A stretch of DNA of 64,000 nucleotides from Trichoplax adhaerens (GCF_000150275.1 NW_002060944.1:4475080-4539079); one strand, 5' to 3'; shown: positions 25,257-38,700, counted from the first letter of the stretch. Program-made: numbers and translations. Notes: generated by a model from the letters alone, not told the origin.

Positions 25257-27523
25257 TCAAACGTTAGAATTTACATTTGCGCTTTGCATTCCCTTATTTA
25301 ATAATGCACCCCAATCACGTACTTTAAAACGACATAGAAAATTGAAAACATTAGCAAGCATTCCTTCATCAAAGGGGTTCTGATCCTCTTGTAAATGTTT
25401 TAAGTATGTGATGCGAGAATGCGAGACAAATTCCCAAGTAGTTTTACCGGAGAAAATGAGAACGGTATGACAACATAATAAACTAGCGGAGATAATCATA
25501 AAAAAGACTAAGACTACTAAGGCAAAAATGTTGATAATATGAGATCCAAAAGTTGAACTTAAATTGCCTTTCCACATGATAGATGTCCTATACAGTAGTA
25601 TAAAAAATTTAAACGTTATTATTTATCTTTAACATCAAGTTATATATCACAGTACTTTATAAGAAACTATGGGGCAACATTAGAAAGCGTCGTTGATTGA
25701 AAGTTACAGCGTTTGCAACAGACCATTCCAATGCACGCAGAATAGGTTATAAGGTCTACGATTTATTAATATATTGTTATTATTTACTTACCAAGTAATT
25801 CGAATTGTCCAAATAATTAACGTTGATTCGACTAATAAGAACGCCCAAAAGAATCGATGATTACGTTCTCCAATACAGTTAGCTACCCAAGGGCAATGAT
25901 GATCCCAACGGCGAATACATCTTTTACAATCAGCACAGTGCTTAGCACGGATAGGTTGTATAGTGCGGCAAAAACCACAACGGCGAGGGACTATAGGCTT
26001 TGAGATTTTATTCCGTGTCGTATGCTGTTGATCATTTGCTTTATATTCTTCATTTTCAGAAGGTACTGGATCTTGTTGCGGCTGAGTAGTCAAACTGCTA
26101 TCGATTAACTTGATTATGTCACAAAAAGTACCATAAGAATACTTTATTAGAGGAAGGATGATGTTAAACTAGAACAGTATCTATCGTATTGTACGTATAT
26201 CATTAATTTTGTAACTACGAATGACTTTGTCTCTTAGCGGAAAGACTAAGTTTTACGTCGCAAGAGTCTACTACATGTTCTCTTCTCTGTTGTTAAACTA
26301 TATCAGAAAAATTGCTAATTGTTGTCTTATAAACTTATTCAATATAGTTATTACAACACTGTTTATTGCTTAAAAATGAATTTCATAGGGCTAGAGATTA
26401 TCGATAATAATTGATTATCTATTCCCTAACTAAAAGTATACTTGTATAGTATACTATAGAAAAGTACTTTAAGTACATTTTTTGAATAATGAAATCATTT
26501 CGATTTACAAGTGTAGTATAAACGTTCTTGATCAAAATTACATTCTACTCTACAGAGTGCTTGATATTCGTATAACAATCCATCATATCCCTACTACAGC
26601 TGATGTCGATAAAAAGATCAAACGCTATGCAGCATGATGTAAAGGGAAAAAACAACTTACATTTTCTTCATCAGCATGCTGATTGTACGTCAAATTACAA
26701 TTATCGTCTCCATCTTGAACATAACCAGGATCAATAAAAGACGTGATAAAGTAAAGAGCAAAAGAGACGCTTAGCAAGCCAAAATAAAAGCCAGTATATA
26801 AGACTGATGAAGTGTCCACCATTTTCATAGCGTTGCTCAGTTCTGTTTGCCATGATGTCAAAAGAATTCAAGAAATCAATTACTGCGTTGAGTAGGCTAC
26901 GCTAGCATATTGTATTAACTATTTACGTAAACTATTTTCTAGTAAAGTAATTAGGTATCTATCACGACATTATATCATCACCACTAAGCAAGCAAGTTAG
27001 GATGATATTGACAATCGTCACGATTAGAATTGACTAGGATGAAAATATCCCGGTTACTCCTTTCAAGTTGTAAGCAGTACACTGGGTACAGTATCTACGT
27101 ATCATCAATTTGAATTTCTTCATATTATTTATTTAACTTGTGCTCGACATATAACGTCGTTCTCGACCGATACTATTGATCCTCGTCATGTAACGCAATG
27201 ATGATGGCTATTTTAAGTGCTATCATCAGGCAGTAACATTCTAACATTCTTATTCATTACTTCTATCGCATTTCCAACGGTAACTCCAACTTGGGAGTAG
27301 CAAAACGAGCGTACTGTTTGCAGTACTTACAGCATAATGGATAGTTTACATATGTAGTCGATTCTTTATGACCAATCTTACCTGAATTTTTCAATGTAAT
27401 AATAATCACGATCGCTGTAGTGATGGCGACATGGATTAATCTCATAACCATGAAAGGCCAGTTAATGGCTGGACATAATTTCTTTTTCGAGCGGCCTAAT
27501 TTCTTATACTTGACTTTGGCCAT
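25257..27523 (-). CDS. ZDHHC12: DHHC palmitoyltransferase, ZDHHC12 type
   Basis: An S-acyltransferase that attaches palmitate to cysteines of target proteins, usually at the Golgi or ER. Four exons: 27523 to about 27384 (first TM), about 26840-26660 (second [16 protein letters not shown]), about 26117-25790 and about 25590-25257. The cysteine-rich domain reads [20 protein letters not shown], then [19 protein letters not shown], with the catalytic DHHC intact. It is followed by two TMs, the TTxE motif (TTWEF) and NPFDEG. The short length and motif order match vertebrate ZDHHC12. Phase joins work: NS/ELSNAMK at the first junction and RITW/TSIM at the last. The third exon's acceptor is the AG just before TTAATCGATAGC, not the nearer CAG, which would break the frame. 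A CRE-like TGACGTCA lies 20 bases upstream of the ATG. Confidence 0.93.
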
Positions 27524-27542
27524 CTTGTCGTTTGGGAATGGA

Positions 27543-27550
27543 TGACGTCA
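27543..27550. promoter_or_regulatory. Perfect CRE palindrome TGACGTCA
   Basis: TGACGTCA is the consensus CREB/ATF site. It lies about 20 bases upstream of the ZDHHC12 ATG (27523), so it is in the promoter or 5' UTR. Function is inferred from position only; an 8-mer can occur by chance. Confidence 0.45.
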
Positions 27551-27561
27551 AGATGACTTCG

Positions 27562-27588
27562 ACAGCATTACCGGTACGGTAATGCTGT
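27562..27588. promoter_or_regulatory. Perfect 12-bp stem hairpin upstream of ZDHHC12
   Basis: ACAGCATTACCG, a three-base GTA loop, then CGGTAATGCTGT: twelve perfect pairs. It lies about 40 bases before the ZDHHC12 start, so it could fold in the 5' UTR or as a cruciform. Role unknown. Confidence 0.6.
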
Positions 27589-27645
27589 ACTGTACGTCGA
27601 GGTCTTCCTGGTCTGGTCCGGTCCGGACCACTGTCTGATACAGTC

Positions 27646-27665
27646 CGGTACTGGTACCAGTACCG
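27646..27665. repeat. Perfect 20-base palindrome
   Basis: CGGTACTGGTACCAGTACCG equals its own reverse complement. A second palindrome, GGTCCGGACC, sits at 27620-27629. Both are GC-richer than the surroundings and lie in the divergent ZDHHC12/ODR4 spacer just before the 114-bp minisatellite. Confidence 0.8.
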
Positions 27666-27684
27666 AGGCTGAGGAGAAAGAAGA

Positions 27685-28590
27685 AACTTTAGTACAGTAG
27701 AGTTCTACTCGACGCTTAAGGGAAAACCTCGAAAAGATTATGTAAAGTCTTTGCAAGTTGAAAGGTTACGAGACTTGATGAGGAGAAAGAAGAACAGTAG
27801 TAGATCAGTATGGTTCTACTGAACACCTAAGAAGGGAAAACCTCCGAAAAGATTATGTAAAGTCTTTGCAAGTTGAAAGGTTACGAGACTTGATGAGGAG
27901 AAAGAAGAACAGTAGTAGATCAGTATGGTTCTACTGAAGACCTAAGAAGGGAAAACCTCGAAAAGATTACGTAAAGCCTTTGCAAGTTGAAAGGTTACGA
28001 GACTTGATGAGGAGAAAGAAGAACAGTAGTAGATCAGTATGGTTCTACTGAACACCTAAGAAGGGAAAACCTCCAAAAGATTACGTAAAGCCTTTGCAAG
28101 TTGAAAGGTTATGAGACTTGATGAGGAGAAAGAAGAACAGTAGTAGATCAGTATGGTTCTACTGAACACCTAATAACGGAAAACCTCCAAAAGATTACGT
28201 AAAGTCTTTGCAAGTTGAAAGGTTACGAGACTTGATGAGGAGAAAGAAGAACAGTAGTAGATCAGTATGGTTCTACTGAACACCTAAGAAGGGAAAACCT
28301 CCAAAAGATTACGTAAAGCCTTTGCAAGTTGAAAGGTTATGAGACTTGATGAGGAGAAAGAAGAACAGTAGTAGATCAGTATGGTTCTACTGAACACCTA
28401 ATAACGGAAAACCTCCAAAAGATTACGTAAAGCCTTTGCAAGTTGAAAGGTTACGAGACTTGATGAGGAGAAAGAAGGACTGTAGTAGATCAGTATGGTT
28501 CTACTGGACACCTAAGAAGGGAAACCTCGAAAAGATTACGTAATGCCTTTGCAAGTTGAAAGGTTACGAGACTTAATAAGGCAGTTGATC
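27685..28590. repeat. Minisatellite, 114-bp unit, 8 copies
   Basis: AAAAGATTAcGTAAAG recurs at 27732, 27847, 27961, 28075, 28189, 28303, 28417 and 28530, a spacing of 113-115. The unit continues CTTTGCAAGTTGAAAGGTTA, CGAGACTTGATGAGGAG, AAAGAAGAACAGTAGTAG, ATCAGTATGGTTCTACTG and AACACCTAAGAAGGGAAAAC. Copies 4-5 and 6-7 share the same private variants, so a 228-bp dimer has been duplicated as a block. Confidence 0.95.
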
Positions 28591-29185
28591 GGTTTGCTGC
28601 AGCTAATTTTCAAGGTGAAAGTGGCTAAATGAGCTGTTGCCTGCCGATAGAGTACGGTAGACGTTTTGAGGGGCAGAGTAGAATGACCATAGGAAGGAGA
28701 AACCTGCAAATTTGGAGGGGGGAGCACTATACTGTACTGTACGCTTCTCTTCCTTAGTCGTTCCTACATTACTGTAGAGCTGTGCAAGGAGCTTAGAGGA
28801 TTTATCCGCTACACCATTCATGCTATAAGAGGGCTATGGTGACATTAAGTTGCTGTGATCGTTGAATATTACTAGTGTACAGATCATAAATGACATAGTT
28901 ATTGCTATAGCATGGTTGTAAGCATTGGAGAATACCAATGAGCATGATAACAACACGATCATTGTACCGATCTCCCGAATCGAATCGGTAAGAGGAATTG
29001 GGTAGAATTACTCTATGAGGAGACTGAAATAAAAATCACTCAGTATTGCAATTAGATATTTTACATTTGATCGAGCTCAGAATTCATCCAATTGGATAAT
29101 AGACGTCATTAGACTCATTACGGTATTGGACTTAGTATCAACTAGGTCCTATTTACGTCTGAATATACGTATAAAGAGATCAGCT

Positions 29186-29930
29186 ATGCAAAATGAGCGC
29201 TCCGTCTACCTTGCAATGTGCCAAAGTAATACTGTAGTAATGGCCTTGTCAATGGGTAAACGCCATGCAAAATGAGCGCTCCGTCTACCTTGCAATGTGC
29301 CATAGTAATACAGTAGTAATGGCCTTGTCAATGGGTAAACGCCATGCAAAATGAGCGCTCCGTCTACCTTGCAATGTGCCATAGTAATGCAGTAGTCATG
29401 GCCATCCTTGTCAGTGTATAAAGAAATCAGCTATGCAAAATGAGCGCTCCGTCTACCTTGCAATATGCCATAGTAATACAGTAGTAATGGCCTTGTCAGT
29501 GGGTAAACGCCATGCAAAATGAGCGCTCCGTCTACCTTAGAAGGTGCCATAGAAATGCAGTAGTAATGGCCATCATTATCCGTGGATAAACACTATGCAA
29601 AATGAGCGCTCCGTCTACCTTAAAAGGTGCCATAGAAATGCAGTAGTAATGGCCATCATTATCCGTGGATAAACACTATGCAAAATCAGCGCTCCGTCTA
29701 ACTTAGAAGGTGCCATAGAAATGCAGTAGTAATGGCCATCATTATCCGTGGATAAACACTATGCAAAATCAGCGCTCCGTCTACCTTGCTATGTGCCATA
29801 GTAATGCAGTAGTAGTGGCCATCCTTGTCAGTGGATAAACGCTATGCAAAATCAGCGCTCCGTCTACCTTAGAATATGCCATAGAAATGCAGTAGTAATG
29901 GCCATCATTATCCTTGGATAAACACTAAGG
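29186..29930. repeat. Minisatellite, 79-89-bp unit, 9 copies
   Basis: ATGCAAAATGAGCGCTCCGT begins units at 29186, 29265, 29344, 29433, 29512, 29595, 29678, 29761 and 29843. Each continues CTACCTTgcAATGTGCCATA, GTAATaCAGTAGTAATGGCC and a GTGGGTAAACGCC-like end. Early units are about 79 bp and later ones about 83 bp, so two sub-types have expanded. It lies in the ZDHHC12/ODR4 head-to-head spacer. Confidence 0.95.
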
Positions 29931-30623
29931 TTGTTGCTAACATCATACTGTAGTAACATGGATACTAGAACAAGATATTGAGCGTAGTAGATTCCATTGC
30001 GCTATCAATTTGCGGTTACAACTAGTATTATACTAGGACATGAACTATGTTTTTGGTACTTGGCCAACGGTTGTAAATATCGGCATTCATGACCACGGCA
30101 CCTGATTATAGCTTGCATCTTTCTGCTCTTCCTTGTCCTCTTGAGACCCGGTTTTGTTAAGGATTCCATCTTCCAGTCACAATGATCAAGACTTTCATGG
30201 TATAACGATAATTTGGGTCCTAGTGAGAAGAAGGAAACTAGTGAATAGATCACAATCAGTAGCGATTATCGTGATTATAGTAAAATAGAGTGCAAGGTGG
30301 ATCGTGCTCGCTTGCAGTATTCTTAGTCATCCCATCCGAAAGGACAAATCGAAAGCTCAACTTTATTCAAGCTAGCGTTAGTAAAGTGGTGTAGAACATC
30401 TTTATTTTAAGGCTGTTGCTACATCAAATTACGTCTTAAGACAGCCATCTCTTCTTGCATCGAGATTGACCGTTGGGTTGTTATTAGATAGCGCCTTTCA
30501 CTTACTAGTAGAGGTGCTGCAAGTATCATTGATATCCAGCTTTTTCAGACTGTAGCAAGTCTTGTACCGTTAAATCCTCTATTCTACTAGACGTGTTTTA
30601 GTCCATCTTGGAAATTGATCTCA
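29931..30623. other. Immediate upstream region of ODR4
   Basis: No gene recognised. The minus-strand frame at 30005-30253 has no homology that I know of. Probably promoter and 5' UTR of ODR4. Confidence 0.5.
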
Positions 30624-33600
30624 ATGGGTTTAACTGTTATTGGTGAAGACAGCGTTGAGAATTATTTATTCTCATTATTTGGTAAAGTTCCACTTGAAAT
30701 TGGCCTATTAATTGGACAGGTAAATAGGCTCTTATCCAATACAAGTTCATTCATTTTTATTACAAATGAATGACACTAGACGCTGTTGCACTACACTTTT
30801 CGTTGTTGTATCAACTGCTGTATAGCAATCGGCTCTATACTTTCATTAAAGCTAAGAGTGATAATAGCATTCTCAAAGCTAACATATTGCATAGCATTAG
30901 TATTATTTTTCACTACTTTTATAGGCGTAATAGCCTTAATGGTAGTCGGATTGGATAATGTACATTTCACAGTATCATCGACAATATGGAACTGATTATA
31001 TTTTACATACATTTTTATATTGCCCAACAGATTAAATATATCATTTATTACTAGCCAATTGTAGATAAATAATGCATTGTTATTTATTCATAAAGTTTAC
31101 TGTTTGTGTACCTATCGAGTAGTAGACTCTTACTTGAGCAGCCTTCCAAAATATTTTTATAAATCGTTAACTAATCTTCATCGTGCTATCTAATCTCAAA
31201 TATACCTGTACTGTACGGAAATATTTATTCTCGATTTCTCTACCTCTTAATCCCTGCTAACTTGTAGAATTTCGGTCAAAAAGCCTATATTGTTTCACCT
31301 ATACGAACACCAGATCCTGAAGAACTAAGTGGTAAGATCTTAAAATGAAATCTAGGATAGGTTATCATGTTAATCATTATAAATCCATAGATCCAACACA
31401 ATAGTATCGAGTTGGCATTGCTCTATTTTGTAATACACGTATCTTTGGCTTTGGCAAACGTGCTACTCCTACGATAGCTTGATACATCTTAAAAATTCTA
31501 GTAATTATCTAATTTTTCTATGTGGACTAAGAACAAGTTACTACTGGTGCACTTGCCATAAATTGAGTATTAGTATGTCTATTATCAAATAGATTCTGTG
31601 TCATAATGAAAACTTGTATAATATTCCAATTTTGATGCATTAGCTTATACAACGTTATGTACATTCACGAAGATAACTATTCTTTTGATGCTAATGCATG
31701 AATGTAGATGAACAGAGTGAAGAGCCTAAAAAGGCACAGCCTAAATCATTAGATCAGTTTGACATCGGTTGGGTAGCCGAGCACGCTAGACAGGTAATAC
31801 TGTTAGGGCATCAAGGATGAACATGACGTGCAATGATATATCTACTTTAACAGCAATAATGACAGCACGATATTGTTAATCATTTCACTTTAAATATTTA
31901 CTTAGGTAAATAGTTCGTTACCTGGAGGAATAAAGGTTGTAGGTATCTACGTTTTTGCGTCGCCCGATGTCATCCAGTCAGGTATAAATGGACGGTTAAA
32001 ACAGATACTCAATGCGGCTTGGAAAGCTAACCGATTAGAGATGCAACACGCTACAAGTGTTGTCGACAATAAATCTTTATGTCCAGGAAATGGAATCCTT
32101 TTATATGTTTCTTCAAATACCAAAAAGTATCCTTGATTCTAAAATTTGATCAGTAAACATACGATGTGTACCCATAAATGATAAAATTATATTATTTTAT
32201 TGTAATATTATCGACTAAAGGTACTATAATCTAGGCGCATTTATAATTTGTCAATTAGTAAGACTTTATTACTGTAATTATATCCACATAATTATTGTCT
32301 ATGCAGAACTCCTAATCCAAAATAATTATAACCTCGAAAGTGATATATTATCGACATTTAAAGCTTACAAATTTAATATAATTGCAAATGTTTGTTACCC
32401 CTGCAATCATATTTGTGCTTGAAGTTATCAAATTTAACAAATTTCTAGAATATCATGCAAGAGCTTCGACATTAATAATCCACATGTAAGTTTTGATATG
32501 AAAGCATTAATACTCTAGTTTGAAGGTAACTTAAATGACAATCCACCCATTTGAAGGAAACTTATAATAGACGTAATTAAATTTATCTATAAAACTCAAA
32601 GACATCCGCTCAGCCCACGGATTGGAAATGTCAAAATTTTATTGGGAGGTGTCATTATCTGCGTTGTGCTTTCCTAGCAGATGCATCAATTATGGTTCGA
32701 TCGTCGAGTTCTGGCAATCTTAGTAACGAAATCATGGTTAGTTTTAGTTACTTATTTAAAAAAGAAATATTCGCATGTTATGTACGTATGATACTTAATC
32801 AATATTTATTTAATTATCTTTAGGTGAGTCTAACGAATGTTAATAAGCAATTAACTGCTGCTCATGCAATGATAAACTCCGAATTAAGAGAGCCTAGTCA
32901 ATTGCTTGTTGTAAGTGATTCTAAGAATTTACTTGTTAAATCTCAATCGGACTCTATAGTCGTTGACTATTGATAATTATTGTAATACTTTTATGCTTCT
33001 AAATATACATTTTATTCCCATATTATTTGGGAACTAGACCGGAAAAAATACAAACACCGCACAAACATTCACTGTTGATTTATACAACTCTTACAAGGTT
33101 CTTGCAATAATAACCTACTCAGACCATTCTATTTTTGTCTAATATAGCAAATTGAATGCTTATTATATCATTGTCTTCAATGTACTGTATTTTGACACAA
33201 ACGTGATACCAAATAACTACTTGAAATTTAGAATATCGCCAACGCAACAACGAAGCCCCAGGAAGCGGATTACAAATATGCTATTAATATAAATGGCGAA
33301 ATGGACTGCTTTGCCTATGTACACAATAAAGCTACTGTTGCAGAAGCTATTCATGTAATTATTAAAAAATAGGCGGGATAACTCCATTACAATTATTAAT
33401 ATGATCTACCAATTAGTTACTAACAACTCATTCGAATTAAAATCACTATCGCACGTTTTGAACTAGGCTATTAAAGTCGACATTATACGAAGTTTGCATG
33501 CACGAATTCGTTTACTATGTGAAGATGTTGAGCAAAATGAACCTAAGTTAAATGGTCAGTTTTGTGCCTAAAAATTAATAAATCTAAGTAAAATGGCGTT

Positions 33601-34278
33601 ACAATTATGTTACTTGAAATTTTTAGAGCGTCGTTATCGCTGGTCAATTCCTAGACGCGTCAAGTATGAGCATCCGAAATTCAGATTAAAAATTTGCGAT
33701 TATATGTTCAAAGATGAGGACGTCAAGGTGAAATAGACGTTTTGTATTCACAGTACTATACGTATATTAAGCAATATATAAATTTTATAATCTGTTTGCT
33801 GAAATTCTAGCTACCGTATTAAATCTGTCATTCCTCTGTATACCCAATTTCTAATATTTAAATGACATAAAAAATTGACATAGTTATCGTTGGAAAGAAT
33901 ATCTGACTTGTATGGCTCTGAAATGCAAACTTGCAAAATGGAATCTGCCGAAGAATTTCCTGGTGAGAAAATTTAATTTATTATCAGAATTTATTTAAAT
34001 AATTACCATTTTATTTTTTATACAGATGAGCAATTAATAAAAATACCAACTAAGCAAAGCGTTCAACCAGATGCTACCAACCCACCTCAGAAATCTGCAG
34101 ATAACAGCGAAAGAGGTAATTGAATAATAATTATAGAATTGATTCTACACATTCTATAATATTCAATGCTAATAATTATTTTTTAATTTCAGCTTCATCA
34201 ATGCAACTCATAGTTGCGATACTGATTGGCATAATTGCTATAATTATTTTTGCATGGTTTGGATATAATTTGAAGTGA
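30624..34278 (+). CDS. ODR4: ODR-4 homologue, membrane-anchored factor for receptor trafficking
   Basis: ODR4 is an ER tail-anchored protein needed for folding or trafficking of some GPCRs and, in vertebrates, a partner of the UFM1 protease UFSP2. Thirteen exons. Exon 1 (30624-30719) has GEDSVENYLFSL and LEIGLLIGQ. Exon 2 (31268-31331) reads QKAYIVSPIRTPDPEEL. Exon 3 (31708-31793) has LDQFDIGWVAEHARQ. Exon 4 (31906-32126) has NSSLPGGIKVVGIYVFA. A 22-base microexon (32464-32485, FDINNPH) precedes TSAQPTDWKCQNFIG. Later exons give GEMDCFAYVHNKATVAEAI (about 33232-33357), a region aligning with the human RVFVPLPG part, and the last exon (34193-34278), SSMQLIVAILIGIIAIIIFA then WFGYNLK, a C-terminal membrane anchor. 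Segment order and the tail anchor match human ODR4 throughout. The 5' neighbour is two minisatellites. Confidence 0.92.
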
Positions 34279-35742
34279 TTAATGCGAAAAATTCGTCACT
34301 ACTATTTGTATGAGAAAATGCTACTGGAAGCAAAATATTTACCAGGTCCTTAAATGCTATGTAAATTGCAGGAGATATGCTAATTCGTGTTACCGAATTT
34401 ATTGTTGCCTTGGAACTGTGCAGCATCTTATTCTTTGACGCGTATTGGCGCAAAGTAAATTAAGGATAGCATTATTAAACCAGCTCTTACTATCATAAAT
34501 ACATACACGGAATACGAGTATTCTGAAAACGTTATAAATTTCTATTTAGAGTATATGCGGCCTTCGCATCGTTAAAAACAATTGAATTACTCATTATGTA
34601 ATCGTATAGTACAAAGTCATTGAGTGTTAGCTATAATTTGGAAATCTATTCAATTTTTCTTAACTGTTAATTCTGCAATCATCTAATGCATGTTACGGTC
34701 TTGAAGATACATATTTACAGTAACATGAAATAAAAAGTTTTGATTTATCATTTCACTATCGCCTAAGAATTAAACTTCAGAAGTATATTACAAAATAGGT
34801 TCTTGCTAATAAAAAGTTCATGGGATATACTCGTATTGATCTATCTCTTATTCATGCCGTTATGTCAATAGAATAGTAAAAAACGTGCTCTCCCATTAAA
34901 GGGGGTAGTTAATAAAAGACGTGTATTATGGTCAAATTTTGATTTCTTCATGTTTAAGAGTTTTACTCTAAAAATTTTGACGATAGGAATACGCTAATAT
35001 GAATTGCAGTACTGCACATTAATAAATATAGCCTATAAACATCAAGTTGTCCAATAAATACACGCATTACTTAGAGACACATTCATCCGTATCAAATATT
35101 TACAGATAAGAAATAGTACATGTAGAATGTTTTATTTTAAATGAAAAACTACCTATATATAATTATAATAGTCCATACAGAATAAGAAGTGTTTTAGATA
35201 TAATGAATTCGACTCAGTAAGTGGTAGATCATTCATTCATTCAACTATTAATATCAATTGAAATTGAGCGTTCGTTTCCAATGCTAGTTTCGAATACAAT
35301 GAAATGGTTTACCGTAATATCCAATAACGTCAAACAAATACGAATACAGTATAACGGTCAGGAGCAGATCGACCACTATCGCAATTTTTGGTTATCGCAT
35401 CCTTTCTATTTGCGTACTTTAATATTATATACTTTTGAAACTCAATGTACTTAGTATTAAGATATATAACATTAAAATCTTGCATTATACTCAACTGTAA
35501 TTCCTTTGATATCTCTATTTAAAAATTTACGAATCAATTTCCACACCATATACAAATGAGTTCATTACCTAGACAATTATAAAATCTTAACGAGTATTCT
35601 GTGGTTTTGGAAGTCAATTCTTATAAGACAGGGCATACATTGCAAGGAAAGAAATAATACTGTAAAATTTATATTACATACTATCTCTAAAAATACTTGT
35701 GTTTTCGTAACAAGCTACTACAAGTATGAATCGAGGTCCTCA
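34279..35742. other. Tail-to-tail spacer between ODR4 and RABL6
   Basis: No gene or tandem array seen. The plus-strand frame at 35221-35454 has no recognisable protein character. Confidence 0.5.
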
Positions 35743-38700
35743 TTACAGTTCATCATAATCATTTTCTTCTGACTTCTTTTTCTTTTTTTTATGTTTTTTC
35801 TTTTTGTCCTTGTCCTGACTGTCTTCGGTACCTTGACTTTTTTTCTTTTTCTGTTAAATTAGTACAGCGGATCATATAAATTCGAACAGTGGATACAATT
35901 TTGTCTACAGAAATACATCGATATCGTTCAAGAATCCAGATACAGAAGAACAGATTACCTTTTTCTTCTTTTCCTTAGTAACTTCTAATAAGAAATAAAA
36001 GTTAAATTTTCTAAATAGCTTTAGCAGCGATACTGTATGGAAGTCTTTCTATATTTAGTTATAATAATACCTGTATTTTCAGGGACTTCCTCTTGTTGTA
36101 AAAATTCATCAAGGGAAGTAGGATATTCTATGAATAAAAATAACACATATATTAACTTGAAATATGACGAAGATAAAAGCAAGCTTTCCAATTATTAATC
36201 GCAATAATTACTAGGAGATGATTGCGTTGTAGGGGAAGCAGCGTTATCAGGGTAGCTAAAGTCCATAGTATCTTTATTCTTTTTACTCTTCTTAGTTCCT
36301 TTTCCTTTCTTGCTTTTAGTAGGTCTGTAAATTTTGAAATTTTCAGGACATATTGGTAAACGATCTATTCCTTACGACAATGCTAAATTACCTGTAATTA
36401 ATCTACACATTTTACGGTACTAAAATATTTTGATGACACTTACTCATCTTCCGTTTTTATGACATTTAAATCCACATCATCATTTAGCCAGTCATCGAGA
36501 TTCAGATTTGAAGACTGAGGTTCTGTACCATCAGTCGTGTCGCTTGCCTGGGAAATTGGAGAAGTAGGTGAACGGGGTTGGGACGATGTCTTTGGAGTAT
36601 CATATTCGAATTTTAAATCAAACTTTAAGGGTCCTTTCGACGACGATTTTACAACAGTCTCTAAGAATGCAATTTAATATTAATGATCACAACGAAAAGT
36701 ACACCATAGCAGATACTAATATTGATTTAATTACTTTTAGCTGGTTCAGGTTGTAAAACGAAATCTTCATCTTTTGCAATATCCGGTTCATCACTATCAC
36801 TAAAATCGTCGTCATCGCTTTCTCTAGTATTGGCGACATTAGCATTTTCAGTGACGAATTCATCTAAATCGATATCTTCATCGGCAGTAACCAAAGGATT
36901 ACCGTCAGCTTCATCATCACTAATAAATGCAGATAAAATACTTTACATGATTATCATTACAATACACTAGGTAATAGGAGAGAAAACTGTCAGTAATAGA
37001 ACCAATACCTGCTGTCAACGGGAACCGGAACAGTTGTCGTTTCAGTTACTTTATTAGAATCTTCTAGGAAGGAGTTATCTAAGTCATCTTCCGGTTTGAA
37101 ACTATCAACATTTGCACCAGTTTGCCTAGTAGTCCTATCAATAACAATTGCTGGCCCTACAAATGTAAGATAAGTCAGTTATTTCATTATCGAGGCAATT
37201 AAATGGGCCAGATTAATCCCCTATAGTTTATTTAAAAAAATGTAACAAGAAATATTACCATCAGTCTTTGTGTTGCCTGCTGGATTGGGAGAGGATTTAA
37301 ATAATTTCGCTGTCATTCTCTCTCGCAGGGATAACTTTTGAGTTGTATTATTGTCTTCACTAGTCGTGACGTTAGTATTGGTTTTACTATTATTAACATT
37401 TTGAGATAGCTCCTTCGCTTTAGGCTTCGGAGACAACTTTTGAGGAGGTGGCGTCGGTTTTTCCACGTTTGCTCTTGCTGCTGCGGGGGCTGGACTTGGC
37501 TGCTGACTAGGAATCTCCTTCCTTTGATTTCCTACAGCTTTAATCCATTTACGAATGTTTTATAAGCTTAAATGTCGAATTTATCAAATATAACATCGTG
37601 ACATACTCGTACTTGAATTGCTGAGAGTTTGATCTTGCTGCGCTGGAGTAGCCACACGGGTTCTATCTTTAGCTTTTTTATCTATTTCCTTAAGAAATCT
37701 ATCCCATGCATACAGTAAACGTAAGTAAGTAGATATAGTGCATAATTAAGAAGATAACACGAAAGATCTTATAAGTAATTTTAATTAATAAACTAACAAT
37801 TTATAATTTTGTTCTTCGGATTCTAAATGGATATCTAGCTCTTCGATTGCAGCCTGTATTTCGTTAGAGAAAAAGATAAAAGGTATGCTAAGGGAATGTT
37901 GGGATATAGGAAAATTTCTTAGCAGGAAAAATAATGTATTGTTAACCGAAATATCATCAGTATTAATTTTTAATTGTTTCAGTAGTGTTTCTCTCTATAA
38001 AACGAAAAAAAATCTATGGTTAAAGATATACGTATGATAACGCTAAAAGATAATAAATGCATTACTTTTTTAGAATGTCTAACCTGCAGATGCAAATAGG
38101 GTAAATTAAAGTATTTATAGAGATATTTGAGTCCATATCCGTTCTTCATTGAAGATTCGGCGTATCTAATGGAGGCCGAGTCTTCACGACTAGGTCACCA
38201 TCGAAAATCGGCAAAATTTTTGTTAAATATGACCCTACGGTAGTAATGTCAAGGTTATATGCTTACTCGTCGAACTGCCTCAGCCATTCTATAGCTTCTT
38301 CTTCGGTAACTAATCTATGATCACCCATATCACGGCAGTTCGCCTGATGTGTAAAAGGAAATATGTATACAAGCAGATTATTACAGGATTGACAACTATC
38401 ATATTATATAATATATTTCTATTTAAATAATTGTAAGATATTTATAACTACCAGGATTAAAACAGGTAGATGCTTAGGAACTTTTGGTAGCTCTCTTTCA
38501 ACGTACTGGAAAGTCCTACAGATATTAAATAAATTTAATGAATGAAAATCACAAAATGTTGTATACCGATTTGATGATCTTATCATTGCATTCTGATATT
38601 AAGCATGTTTACTAACCAAGGCTTCGTTATATCAAATAACATAATCACGCCATTCGTTCCCTTATAAACGTCAACAAATTCTGCATCTAGTACTCGTTCG

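Noticed and set aside
17015-29930. Regularly spaced repeats that could suggest CRISPR arrays
   Set aside because: Whole units repeat, including the parts between landmarks; there are no unique spacers, and the genome is eukaryotic.
30770-31027. Three overlapping frames on both strands
   Set aside because: They lie in the first intron of ODR4 and show no protein character.
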